From: Mesorhizobium sp. CA14
GTDB taxonomy: Bacteria; Pseudomonadota; Alphaproteobacteria; Rhizobiales; Rhizobiaceae
DNA: 64,000 bases
Reading direction: 5' to 3'
Assembly: GCF_020165195.1 (NCBI RefSeq)
Contig: NZ_JAIUHR010000014.1
Span: forward strand, 1-64,000
Shown here piece after piece: positions 29,272-37,333 of this stretch (position 1 is its first letter; every line of letters starts with the position of its first letter). A model generated the notes under the pieces. It worked only from the letters and a program-made list of their open reading frames with translations. It made no database searches and had not been told where the DNA came from. The position numbers and the translations under genes were made by a program.

Positions 29272-30369
29272 ATGTCGCACAACACATTCGGCCATCTCTT
29301 TCGCGTCACCACCTGGGGTGAAAGCCATGGCGCCGCGCTCGGCTGCGTTGTCGACGGCTGCCCGCCCGGCATCCGCTTCAAGCGCGAGGACATCCAGGCC
29401 GAGCTCGACCGCCGCCGCCCCGGCCAGTCGCGCTTCGTCACCCAGCGCCGCGAGCCGGACGAGGTCAAGATCCTGTCCGGCTTCATCCTCGACGGGGACG
29501 GCGAGACGATGATCACCACCGGCACGCCGGTGTCGATGCTGATCGAGAATGTCGACCAGCGCTCCAAGGACTATGGCGAGATCGCACGCCAGTACCGGCC
29601 GGGCCATGCCGACTACACCTACGACGTCAAATACGGGCTGCGCGACCACCGGGGCGGCGGCCGCTCCTCGGCGCGCGAGACCGCAGCGCGGGTTGCGGCC
29701 GGCGCCCTGGCGCGCAGGATAGTGCCCGGCATGACGGTGCGCGGCGCGCTGGTGTCGATGGGCGAAAAGTCCATCGACCGCGCCAACTGGAACTGGAATT
29801 TCGTTGGCGACGCCGAGAACCCGTTCTTCACCCCGGATCCGGCCTCGGTTCCGGTCTTCACCGCCTATCTCGACGGCATCCGTAAGGCCGGCTCTTCGGT
29901 CGGCGCGGTGATAGAGATCGTCGCCGACGGCGTGCCGGCTGGCCTCGGCGCGCCGATCTACGCCAAGCTCGACCAGGACATCGCGTCCGGCCTGATGTCG
30001 ATCAACGCCGTCAAGGGTGTCGAGATCGGCAATGGCTTCGAGGCGGCCCGCATCACCGGCGAACAGAACGCCGACGAGATGCGCATGGGCAATGACGGCA
30101 AGCCGGTGTTTTTGTCCAACCATGCCGGCGGCATATTGGGCGGCATCTCGACCGGACAGCCGATCGTCGCCCGCTTCGCCGTCAAGCCGACCTCCTCGAT
30201 CCTGACCCCGCGCCAGTCGATCGACAAGGACGGCAAAGATGTCGAGGTGATGACCAAGGGCCGCCACGACCCGTGCGTCGGCATCCGCGCCGTGCCGATC
30301 GGCGAGGCCATGGTTGCCTGCGCGATCGCCGATCATTATCTGCGGCACAGAGGACAGACAGGAAGGTAG
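29272..30369 (+). CDS. aroC: Chorismate synthase
   Basis: 365 aa, full length. It converts 5-enolpyruvylshikimate 3-phosphate to chorismate with reduced FMN, the last step of the shikimate pathway. Signatures include [48 protein letters not shown] and the C-terminal [13 protein letters not shown]. The stop is followed directly by a heptamer repeat array, then ribB on the same strand. The 205 bp upstream hold no gene; a near-direct repeat ATCACNGTTTGA occurs twice there. Confidence 0.95.
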   Translation: MSHNTFGHLFRVTTWGESHGAALGCVVDGCPPGIRFKREDIQAELDRRRPGQSRFVTQRREPDEVKILSGFILDGDGETMITTGTPVSMLIENVDQRSKDYGEIARQYRPGHADYTYDVKYGLRDHRGGGRSSARETAARVAAGALARRIVPGMTVRGALVSMGEKSIDRANWNWNFVGDAENPFFTPDPASVPVFTAYLDGIRKAGSSVGAVIEIVADGVPAGLGAPIYAKLDQDIASGLMSINAVKGVEIGNGFEAARITGEQNADEMRMGNDGKPVFLSNHAGGILGGISTGQPIVARFAVKPTSSILTPRQSIDKDGKDVEVMTKGRHDPCVGIRAVPIGEAMVACAIADHYLRHRGQTGR

Positions 30370-30469
30370 CAGGGGAGTAAGGCAGTAGGGCAGTAGGCTA
30401 ACGCTTGCCCGATGGCCAAAACTTTTTCCTTTCCCCTACTCCCTTACTGCCCTATTCCCCTACTCCCTT
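30370..30469. repeat. Inverted array of GGCAGTAGG / CCTACTNCC-like units between aroC and ribB
   Basis: The left arm (30370-30398) has AGGGGAGTA, GGCAGTAGG and GCAGTAGGC units; the right arm (30433-30469) has CCCCTACTCCC, TTACTGCCC and CCCCTACTCCC. The arms are complementary and could form a long imperfect hairpin. The unit and the position (stop of one gene to start of the next, same strand) are the same as at 17741-17866. Confidence 0.75.
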
Positions 30470-30488
30470 GCGAGCGAAGCGAGCGCCG

Positions 30489-31589
30489 ATGCCATACGAC
30501 CAGAAGAAGATCGTCGAAGCGATCCGTGCCTTCGAGCGCGGCGAGATCGTCGTCGTCATGGACGATGACGGGCGCGAGAACGAGGGCGACCTGATCGTCG
30601 CCGCCGTCCATTGCACGCCGGAGAAGATGGCCTTCATCGTCCGCAACACCTCCGGCATCGTCTGCACGCCGATGCTGCGCGAGGACGCGAGGCGGCTGAA
30701 TCTTGCGCCGATGGTGGCGGATAATGATTCCGCCCACACCACCGCCTTCACCGTCAGCGTCGATTTCAAACATGGTACCACGACAGGCATTTCCGCCGAC
30801 GACCGCACGCTCACCGTGCGCAACCTTGCCAACGGCAATGTCGGCCCCTCGGATTTCGTACGCCCCGGCCACATCTTCCCGCTGATCGCGCGCGAAGGCG
30901 GCGTCTTGATGCGCTCCGGCCATACGGAAGCCGCGGTCGATCTCTGCAAGCTTGCCGGCCTGCCGCCGGTCGGCGTCATTTCGGAACTGGTCAATGACGA
31001 CGGCACGGTCAAGCGCGGGCCGCAAGTGCAGGCCTTCGCCGAGGAACATGGGCTGAAGCAGGTCTCGGTCGCCGACCTGATCGCCTATCGCCAGCGCAAG
31101 GAGACGCTGGTCGAACGCGTTGCCTGTTCCGACATCGACACGCCCGGTGGCAAGGCGCAGGCCTTTACATACACGCTGCCCTGGGATTCCATGCACCATC
31201 TCGCAGTCGTCTTCGGCGACATCCGCGATGGCGAGGAGGTGCCGGTACGGCTGCATTCGGAAGATGTCGTCACCGACGTCTTCGGCACCAGCCACCGGCT
31301 CGACGGCATCATGAAGGCGATGGGCGAGCGCAGGCGAGGCGTCATCGTCTATCTGCGTGAAGGCTCGGTCGGTGTCGCCCATCAGGAGCGCAAGCGGCCC
31401 GCCAGTGGCGACCGCGAGGACCACGAGGAAGCCCGCCGCCGCGAGAACGAATGGCGCGAGATCGGCCTCGGCGCCCAGATCCTCAAGGACTTGGGTATCT
31501 CCTCGATCAACTTGATCGCCTCGCGCGAGCGCCACTATGTCGGCCTCGAGGGATTTGGCATTCACATCGCCAAGACGGAAATTCTGTAG
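30489..31589 (+). CDS. ribB: 3,4-dihydroxy-2-butanone 4-phosphate synthase with degenerate GTP cyclohydrolase II domain
   Basis: 366 aa. The N-terminal half (1-205) is a complete RibB: MDDDGRENEGDLIVAA, DNDSAHTTAFTVS, RPGHIFPLIAREGGVLMRSGHTEAAVDL. It makes the four-carbon riboflavin precursor from ribulose 5-phosphate. The C-terminal half looks like RibA by fold, but the zinc cysteines are gone (Asp259, Arg270 and Asp272 by position in HSEDVVTDVFGTSHRLDG) and the RibA motif QEGRGIGL is replaced (REGSVGVAH). So only the RibB activity is expected; a RibA must be elsewhere. ATG 30489 is taken because the frame upstream runs into the repeat array. Confidence 0.88.
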   Translation: MPYDQKKIVEAIRAFERGEIVVVMDDDGRENEGDLIVAAVHCTPEKMAFIVRNTSGIVCTPMLREDARRLNLAPMVADNDSAHTTAFTVSVDFKHGTTTGISADDRTLTVRNLANGNVGPSDFVRPGHIFPLIAREGGVLMRSGHTEAAVDLCKLAGLPPVGVISELVNDDGTVKRGPQVQAFAEEHGLKQVSVADLIAYRQRKETLVERVACSDIDTPGGKAQAFTYTLPWDSMHHLAVVFGDIRDGEEVPVRLHSEDVVTDVFGTSHRLDGIMKAMGERRRGVIVYLREGSVGVAHQERKRPASGDREDHEEARRRENEWREIGLGAQILKDLGISSINLIASRERHYVGLEGFGIHIAKTEIL

Positions 31590-31713
31590 TCCGTCGAAGG
31601 ACTGACGCACCGGAGGTCCTGGCGGCAGCCCCGCCGGCGTTGCTGACTGACGGGAGGCCTCGGCGAACTTCCGACCTCCGCAATGATCATCGGATGGCTG
31701 TACGCTCGTAACG
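31590..31713. other. Intergenic spacer between converging ribB and MFS gene
   Basis: No gene seen; GC-rich with short imperfect inverted repeats (GGAGGTCC, GGAGGCC, GACCTCC) that could act as a bidirectional end region. Confidence 0.3.
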
Positions 31714-32934
31714 TTACTCAGCGGGCATTGCCGCCTCGCCCCTGTCCGCCTCGCAATCGTCCGTCGCCAGCCGGCATTGGCCGGCGAGCACGGCAACGAG
31801 CGCGATCGCGCCGGCCGCGACCGAAACCCAGAACCCGTTCTGCGGGCCGAAATTGTCGACCATCCAGCCGGCGGCGAAGGAGCCCAGCGCCATGCCGATG
31901 CCGATCCCGGTGGTCACCCAGGTGACGCCTTCGGTGAGCATCGCCGGCGGCACGTGACGCTCGATCAGGCCGAAGGCGGTGATGAAGGTCGGTGAGATCG
32001 CGACGCCGCTGACGAACACAGCCAGCGCCAGCGTTGGCACGGTGTCGGCGAAGAGTAGCGGCAAGGTGGTGAGCGCGATCACGGTGACCGCGAGTGCCAA
32101 TTGCCGCTGCAGCGGCGCCTTGAGGCTGAGCGCGCCGACGATGATGCCGAGCACGAAGGATCCCAGCGCATAAACACCGATGACGAGGCTCGCCGCCTCA
32201 GGTTGGCCGAACTCCTTGGTGATCGCCACCGTCGTCACTTCCGTCGTGGCGAAGGTCGCGCCGACGAAGATCAGCGCGAAGGTGATGATCTGCACCGGCC
32301 GCAGGCGGATCGCCGAGCCGGCCGCTCCATGTTCCGCCGGGCGGACCGGCGGCTCGGATGAGCGCTGCAGCAGGAATGCCGCCGAGCCGAGCGCAAGCAG
32401 CAACGTGCTGACCACCATGCCGGCTTCCGGGAACAGCGCCGCGCTCAGGCCCACCGACAGCGAGGCGCCGGCGACATAGACCAGTTCGTCGGCGGCCGAT
32501 TCGAAGGCAAACGCCGTGTTGAGCTCCGGCCGGTCGCGGAAGATCTCGGTCCAGCGCGCCCTGACCAGCGCCGGGATGCTGGGCATGGCGGCCGCAAGCA
32601 GCGCCGACAGGAACAACGTCCAGATCGGCCAGTGCTGGTTGGCCGCGATGATCAATGTTGCGAAGGAAAGCACCGAAACGAGCGTCATCGGCGCGGCGAT
32701 CGCCGTCTGGCCGCGCCGGTCCACCAGCCGCGATACCTGCGGCGACAGGAAGGCGTTGACCAGCGCGTATGTGGCCGAGACAGCGCCGGCCAGCCAATAT
32801 TCGCCATGCGTCTGCGATAGCATCGCCACGATGCCGATTGGCGCCATGGCGATCGGTAAGCGCGCGATGAAAGCCGCCGTGGCAAAGCCTTTCGTGCCGG
32901 GAGCCCGAAAGATGTCCGAATAGGGGTTTCGCAT
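31714..32934 (-). CDS. Major facilitator superfamily transporter, probable efflux
   Basis: 406 aa with about twelve hydrophobic segments and the MFS loop motif SRLVDRRGQTAIAAP between segments 2 and 3. ATG 32934 has GAGGAGCAGG upstream. It is divergent from a TetR-type regulator, with three perfect operator palindromes in between, the usual layout for a drug or metabolite efflux pump held off by its repressor until ligand binds. Substrate not inferable. Confidence 0.83.
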   Translation of the reverse strand: MRNPYSDIFRAPGTKGFATAAFIARLPIAMAPIGIVAMLSQTHGEYWLAGAVSATYALVNAFLSPQVSRLVDRRGQTAIAAPMTLVSVLSFATLIIAANQHWPIWTLFLSALLAAAMPSIPALVRARWTEIFRDRPELNTAFAFESAADELVYVAGASLSVGLSAALFPEAGMVVSTLLLALGSAAFLLQRSSEPPVRPAEHGAAGSAIRLRPVQIITFALIFVGATFATTEVTTVAITKEFGQPEAASLVIGVYALGSFVLGIIVGALSLKAPLQRQLALAVTVIALTTLPLLFADTVPTLALAVFVSGVAISPTFITAFGLIERHVPPAMLTEGVTWVTTGIGIGMALGSFAAGWMVDNFGPQNGFWVSVAAGAIALVAVLAGQCRLATDDCEADRGEAAMPAE

Positions 32935-32970
32935 GATCCTGCTCCTCGACAAGGGTGAATGCCGCAACTA

Positions 32971-33037
32971 CATACGCAGCGTATGAAAGTCACATAGTTC
33001 ATACGTCGCGTATGTCAATTGGCATACGAGACGTATG
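32971..33037. promoter_or_regulatory. Three TetR-type operators CATACG-N3-CGTATG
   Basis: Perfect 15-bp palindromes at 32971-32985 (centre CAG), 33000-33014 (centre TCG) and 33023-33037 (centre AGA). All twelve arm positions are identical in all three while the centre varies, which is the mark of protein-binding sites. They fill the gap between the MFS gene and the TetR gene, so the repressor probably controls both promoters. Confidence 0.88.
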
Positions 33038-33054
33038 TGAATAGGGCCAGGGCC

Positions 33055-33648
33055 ATGCACAGACCGCGCAAGGAGATGATCGCCGAGACGCGCGCCAAGT
33101 TGATCGCGGCCGCCCGCCATGCCTTCGGCACGATCGGCTATGCCGAGGCCTCGATGGACGATTTCACCGCTTCGGCCGGCCTGACGCGCGGCGCGCTCTA
33201 CCACCATTTCGGCGACAAGAAGGGACTGATGCAGGCGGTGATCGCCGAGATCGACGGCGAGATGGCCTTGCGGGTGAACGAGGTGGCTTCCAAGGCGCCG
33301 ACCCGCTGGCAGCATTTCGTCGACGAATGCACCACCTATATCGAGATGGCGCTGGAGCCGGAAATCCAGCGCATCATGTTCCGCGACGGCCCGGCGGTGC
33401 TCGGCGACCCGGCACAGTGGCCGAACGCCAATGCCTGCACCGCCTCGATGACCGAGCATCTGACCAAGCTGCAGGAAGAGGGCGTGGTCGTTCCGGAGCT
33501 TGATCCCGAGACGACCTCACGGCTGATCAATGGCGCCAGCAGTCAGGCCGCGCAGCGCATCGCCAATTCGAAGGATCCGGAAGCCACCTCGAAGAAGGCG
33601 ATCGCGGCCTTCAAGCAATTGCTCGAAGGCTTGCGCAAGAAGCCATGA
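33055..33648 (+). CDS. TetR/AcrR family transcriptional regulator
   Basis: 197 aa. The N-terminal TetR helix-turn-helix is clear (AARHAFGTIGYAEASMDDFTA, then LTRGALYHHFGDKKGLMQAV); the C-terminal ligand domain is family-variable. It likely represses itself and the divergent MFS pump by binding the three palindromes upstream. ATG 33055 is chosen over a TTG at 33019 because the third operator (33023-33037) would otherwise lie inside the coding region, and AGGGCCAGGG precedes the ATG. Confidence 0.85.
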   Translation: MHRPRKEMIAETRAKLIAAARHAFGTIGYAEASMDDFTASAGLTRGALYHHFGDKKGLMQAVIAEIDGEMALRVNEVASKAPTRWQHFVDECTTYIEMALEPEIQRIMFRDGPAVLGDPAQWPNANACTASMTEHLTKLQEEGVVVPELDPETTSRLINGASSQAAQRIANSKDPEATSKKAIAAFKQLLEGLRKKP

Positions 33649-33778
33649 CGGTTCGCTTGGGTAACCAAGCCACCGGGTTGTGCACCGGTTTCGGGCCGGC
33701 GCAACCCTGCCGTGATTGACAATCGCCGGGGCAGGCGCATGCTCCCCGCCCATTCTCTAAGGGTGGGAGAGTCGGGGC

Positions 33779-34762
33779 ATGTGGGACTTCAGCATCGCCA
33801 GGTCTGTGTCGATCATGATGCGGACATGGCCGTTCATCGTCTTTCGCATGATCGTCTATTTCGGCATCACGGTCGCCTACATCATGGCGACCGGTACCGG
33901 CGCCAGCGTCGGTTATGGCGTCGGGCCCATCTCGACCGATCCCGACGGTCCGATGTCCTTTGCGCTGTGGGGCGGCGTGGTCGGCTTCGGCGTCGTTTCG
34001 ATCGCCGTCTATTGGATCCGCGAATACATCCTCTATGTGCTGAAAGCGGGCCATATCGCCGTCATGGTGCATCTGATCGACGGTCACGAGGTTCCCGACG
34101 GCCAGGGCCAGATCGCCTATGCGAAGGAAGTGGTCACCCAGCGTTTTGCCGAGGCCAACATCCTTTTCGTCGTCGACCAGCTGGTCAAGGGCGCCATCCG
34201 CGCCATCACCGGCCTGATCGGCGGCATCGCCGCCTTCCTGCCCATTCCGGGCCTGAGCGGTGTGGTCAGCTTCATCAACACGGTGATCCGCCTGTCGCTG
34301 ACCTATGTCGACGAGATCATCCTAGGCTACAACATCCGCATCAATTCGAACTCGCCATTCGAGACGGCAAGACAAGGCGTGGTGCTCTACGCGCAGAACG
34401 GCAAGCACATGGTCAAGAACGCCGTCTGGCTGGCGGTGATCATGTGGGGCGTGTCCTTCGTCATCTTCCTGTTGATGCTGGCGCCCGCGGCCGCGATTCT
34501 GTGGGTCATGCCTGGGCAGTTAGCCGGCTGGGCCTTCGTGCTCGCCATCGTCTTTGCCTGGGCGTTCAAGGCGGCCTTCATCGAGCCCTTCGCCATCGCC
34601 TCGCTGATGCAGGTCTATTTCGAAGCCATCGAAGGGCAGGCGCCTAATCCCGAATGGGACCGGCGGCTCGCCGAGACCTCGTCCAAATTCAGGGAACTGC
34701 GCGACAAGGCGCTGGGCTCTGTTGGTGGCGGCTCGCGCTGGGATACCCCGAGAGCCGCCTGA
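33779..34762 (+). CDS. Multi-pass membrane protein of unknown function
   Basis: 327 aa with about six hydrophobic segments (near 20-40, 60-85, 150-175, 220-245, 250-275 and 280-295), and a soluble C-terminal tail. Features include VVTQRFAEANILFVVDQLVKGAIR and FINTVIRLSLTYVDEIILGYNIR; I recognise no named family. GGGAGAG lies upstream of ATG 33779. Its TGA abuts the reversed stop of bluB (TGATCA), so the two converging genes share no spacer or terminator. The 130-bp gap before it has a GCTTGG/CCAAGC hairpin. Confidence 0.7.
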   Translation: MWDFSIARSVSIMMRTWPFIVFRMIVYFGITVAYIMATGTGASVGYGVGPISTDPDGPMSFALWGGVVGFGVVSIAVYWIREYILYVLKAGHIAVMVHLIDGHEVPDGQGQIAYAKEVVTQRFAEANILFVVDQLVKGAIRAITGLIGGIAAFLPIPGLSGVVSFINTVIRLSLTYVDEIILGYNIRINSNSPFETARQGVVLYAQNGKHMVKNAVWLAVIMWGVSFVIFLLMLAPAAAILWVMPGQLAGWAFVLAIVFAWAFKAAFIEPFAIASLMQVYFEAIEGQAPNPEWDRRLAETSSKFRELRDKALGSVGGGSRWDTPRAA

Positions 34763-35494
34763 TCATGGCTTTGATGGGCCGCCAAGCTTTGCGATTGCCG
34801 ATTTAAGCGGCGCCTCGCCGGCGCCGCGAAACGTCTCGCTCATGACCAGTTCGGGCAGCGGCAGACGCTTGCCCCAGCCATGCGTCTCAAGATCCGGCTT
34901 CGGCGCGAATTCCGAGACGCGGCCGACGCAAAGATAGGCGATCGGCGTGACATGCTCCGGGATCGCGAGAAGCCGCTTCAATGCCTCGGTTTCGATGATG
35001 CTCACCCAGCCAACGCCGACACCTTCGGCCCGCGCCGCCAGCCAGAAATTCTGCACCGCGCAGACGGTGCTGTAGAGATCCATCTCCGGATTGTGCCAAC
35101 GTCCGAGAGGCGAGTCCTTCGAGCGCTGCCGGTCGCAGGTGATGCACAGATTGAGCGCGCTTTCGCAGATGCCTTCGAGCTTCAGCTTGCGATAGAGCGC
35201 CTGCCGTTCCGCCTCGATCGCCGGCAATTCCTGCTCGCGCGCGGCGAGAAAAAGGTCACGCACCTGCCGTCGTCTCGCGGCGTCGCGGATGACGATGAAA
35301 TTCCACGGCTGCATATATCCGACCGATGGCGCGTGATGTGCGGCGGTGAGAAGTCGAGCGAGCACACTGTCATCGAGATCGTCTGGGACAAAATGGCTGC
35401 GCACGTCGCGCCTGGTGAACATGGCCCGGTAGACCGCGTCGCGCGCCAATTGGTCAAAGTCGTCGCCGCTTGTGGCGATCGCTGCTGCCGTCAT
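34763..35494 (-). CDS. bluB: 5,6-dimethylbenzimidazole synthase
   Basis: 243 aa flavin-destructase fold of the nitroreductase superfamily; BluB cannibalises FMNH2 to make the lower ligand of vitamin B12. The family signature RRDVRSHFVPD, HHAPSVGYMQPWNFIVI, CDRQRSKDSPLGRWHNPEMD and VGWVSIIE are present. ATG 35494 has AAGGGG upstream and lies just downstream of a cobalamin riboswitch on the same strand; a longer reading would translate the riboswitch. B12 should therefore shut off its own ligand synthesis. Confidence 0.92.
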   Translation of the reverse strand: MTAAAIATSGDDFDQLARDAVYRAMFTRRDVRSHFVPDDLDDSVLARLLTAAHHAPSVGYMQPWNFIVIRDAARRRQVRDLFLAAREQELPAIEAERQALYRKLKLEGICESALNLCITCDRQRSKDSPLGRWHNPEMDLYSTVCAVQNFWLAARAEGVGVGWVSIIETEALKRLLAIPEHVTPIAYLCVGRVSEFAPKPDLETHGWGKRLPLPELVMSETFRGAGEAPLKSAIAKLGGPSKP

Positions 35495-35548
35495 CGCTTT
35501 TCCCCTTGCGACAAGCAGTCCCCCGCCTGACCAAGCGGAAAACCATGT

Positions 35549-35703
35549 CTGCCGGGCCGGTCTTCTGGCTCGGGATCGTCCCGCATCCGGCGCCTTCCCG
35601 TCTTCGACAGTGGCATTTGCCGGCGCGGTCCCCCTTACAGTGTTGGGCACGCCACGGAGTTCAACCGTGTTCCCGATTCTCCCGCGTCGCGGGCACCAGG
35701 CAG
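35549..35703 (-). promoter_or_regulatory. Cobalamin (adenosylcobalamin-type) riboswitch upstream of bluB
   Basis: Read on the minus strand: P1 CTGCC/GGCAG closing pairs (35703-35699 with 35553-35549), GGTGCCCGCGACGCGGG, GAATCGGGAACACGG, CTCCGTGGCGTGCCC, CACTGTAAGG, the B12-box region GCCACTG, CGGGAAGGCG and the 3' GAGCCAGAAGACCGGCCCGGC. These occur in the canonical order of the class. The 54 nt to the bluB start would hold the expression platform, including the AAGGGG ribosome site, so translational control is plausible. Confidence 0.9.
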
Positions 35704-35831
35704 CGACGCGACCTTACAGCGAAACCCGGCACCAGCCAATGGCGTTAGCGACACGGCAAGACGCGATTTTCCCCAGCCATTCGGCCTGCCAAACATGGTC
35801 ATTGCGGTCATAGGTCCCTAGATTAGGCGCC

Positions 35832-36758
35832 ATGGCCACCCGTCTCTACACGCACCCGATCTTCCTCGAACACCTCACGCCGCCCGGCCACCCCGAACGG
35901 CCCGACCGCCTGCGCGCCATCGAGCGCGTGCTCGACGACGAGGCGTTTTCGGCGCTCGACCGCGTCAAGGCGCCGGAAGGCGACGAGAAAACGATCCTTT
36001 ATGCGCACCCGCAGGACTTCGTCGAGCGTGTCCGCGCCGCGATCCCTGAGAGCGGCATCGTCTCGATCGACGCCGACACCAGCGCCAGCCCGAAAAGCTG
36101 GCAGGCCGCGGTGACGGCGATCGGCGCCGCCAACGCCGCGGTCGACGACGTCTTCGAGGGCCGTGCGGCAAACGTCTTTGTCGCCGCCCGCCCGCCTGGA
36201 CATCATGCCGAAAAGACCACCGCGATGGGCTTTTGTCTGTTCAACACGGCGGCGATCGCCGCCCGCTACGCCCAAAACAAGCATCAGGCCGAACGCGTCG
36301 CCATCGTCGACTGGGACGTTCACCACGGCAACGGCACCCAGGACATCTTCTGGGACGATCCGTCGGTCCTCTATTGCTCGACACACCAGATGCCGCTTTA
36401 TCCGGGCACCGGCGCGAAGAGCGAGACCGGCGCCGGCAATATCGTCAATGCGCCGCTGGCGCCGCAGACCGGCAGCGATCTCTTCCGCGACGCCTTCCTG
36501 TCGCGCGTGCTGCCGTCGATCGACGCGTTCGCGCCGGACCTGATCATCATTTCCGCCGGCTTCGATGCGCACCATCGCGACCCGTTGGCCGAGATCAACC
36601 TGACCGAGGACGATTTCGACTGGGCGACCGGGCAATTGATGGAACGCGCCGGCCGCCACAGCGGCAACAGGCTCGTCAGCCTGCTGGAAGGCGGCTACGA
36701 TCTGCAGGGACTGGCATTTTCAGTCGCCGCCCATGTCGGGCGGCTGATGAAGGGATAG
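35832..36758 (+). CDS. Histone deacetylase family protein (acetylpolyamine/acetoin-type deacetylase)
   Basis: 308 aa class-II-like deacetylase. RPPGHHAEK (His124, His125), VDWDVHHGNGTQ (zinc ligands Asp162 and His164), SAGFDAHHRDPLA and LLEGGYDL are all present, so the Zn site is complete. Bacterial members deacetylate polyamines or other small amides. The gene is followed at 3 bp by xseB on the same strand, an arrangement I recall in many Rhizobiales. Confidence 0.88.
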   Translation: MATRLYTHPIFLEHLTPPGHPERPDRLRAIERVLDDEAFSALDRVKAPEGDEKTILYAHPQDFVERVRAAIPESGIVSIDADTSASPKSWQAAVTAIGAANAAVDDVFEGRAANVFVAARPPGHHAEKTTAMGFCLFNTAAIAARYAQNKHQAERVAIVDWDVHHGNGTQDIFWDDPSVLYCSTHQMPLYPGTGAKSETGAGNIVNAPLAPQTGSDLFRDAFLSRVLPSIDAFAPDLIIISAGFDAHHRDPLAEINLTEDDFDWATGQLMERAGRHSGNRLVSLLEGGYDLQGLAFSVAAHVGRLMKG

Positions 36759-36761
36759 AGT

Positions 36762-37013
36762 ATGGCATTGGAAGGCAATGAGGACGTCAAGGCGATGAGC
36801 TTCGAACAGGCGCTCGACGCGCTGGAGAAGATCGTCGATGATCTTGAGCGCGGCGACGTCCCGCTCGACCAGTCGATCAAGATCTATGAGCGCGGCGAGG
36901 CGCTGAAGGCGCATTGCGACCGGCTGCTGAAAGCGGCCGAGGACAAGGTCGAGAAGATCAGGCTGTCGCGCGACGGCAAGCCGGTGGGAACTGAGCCGCT
37001 GGACGCCGACTGA
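36762..37013 (+). CDS. xseB: Exodeoxyribonuclease VII small subunit
   Basis: 83 aa, the normal size. The family pattern [26 protein letters not shown] and [24 protein letters not shown] is complete. It binds the large subunit XseA, not in this window, to form the nuclease that degrades single-stranded DNA from both ends. AAGGG at the end of the upstream gene serves as ribosome site. Confidence 0.92.
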   Translation: MALEGNEDVKAMSFEQALDALEKIVDDLERGDVPLDQSIKIYERGEALKAHCDRLLKAAEDKVEKIRLSRDGKPVGTEPLDAD

Positions 37014-37057
37014 TTTGGAATAGGGTGGGCAGAGAAAGCAGGTAAGGAGTTCAAGCC

Positions 37058-37324
37058 ATGTGCCGCAATATCAAGACCCTGGCCAATTTCGAACCGCCGG
37101 CGACCAATGACGAAGTGCATGACGCAGCACTTCAGTTCGTGCGCAAGCTGAGCGGCTCGACCAAGCCGTCCAAGCGTAACGAGCATGCCTTCTACCATGC
37201 CGTCGAGGCGATCGCCGCTGTCGCGCGCGAATTGATCGATTCGCTCGAAACCAACCAGGAACCGCGCAATCGCGAGGAAGAGGCTGCCAAGGCGAAGGCC
37301 AGGTCGGCGCTGCGTTTCGCCTGA
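37058..37324 (+). CDS. DUF2277 family protein
   Basis: 88 aa starting MCRNIKTLANFEPPATNDEV, the hallmark of DUF2277. Predicted all-helical, soluble, function unknown. AAGGAG precedes the ATG. It lies between xseB and a pirin gene on the same strand with short gaps, suggesting one transcript. Confidence 0.85.
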   Translation: MCRNIKTLANFEPPATNDEVHDAALQFVRKLSGSTKPSKRNEHAFYHAVEAIAAVARELIDSLETNQEPRNREEEAAKAKARSALRFA

Positions 37325-37333
37325 GGGGTAGTC

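Noticed and set aside
30405..30488. Longer N-terminus for ribB
   Set aside because: It would be translated from the heptamer repeat array and has no ribosome site; RibB homology begins at MPYDQKK.
33019..33054. TTG start for the TetR regulator
   Set aside because: It would place the third operator inside the coding region; ATG 33055 has a better ribosome site.
35495..35650. Longer N-terminus for bluB
   Set aside because: The added residues are translated riboswitch sequence.
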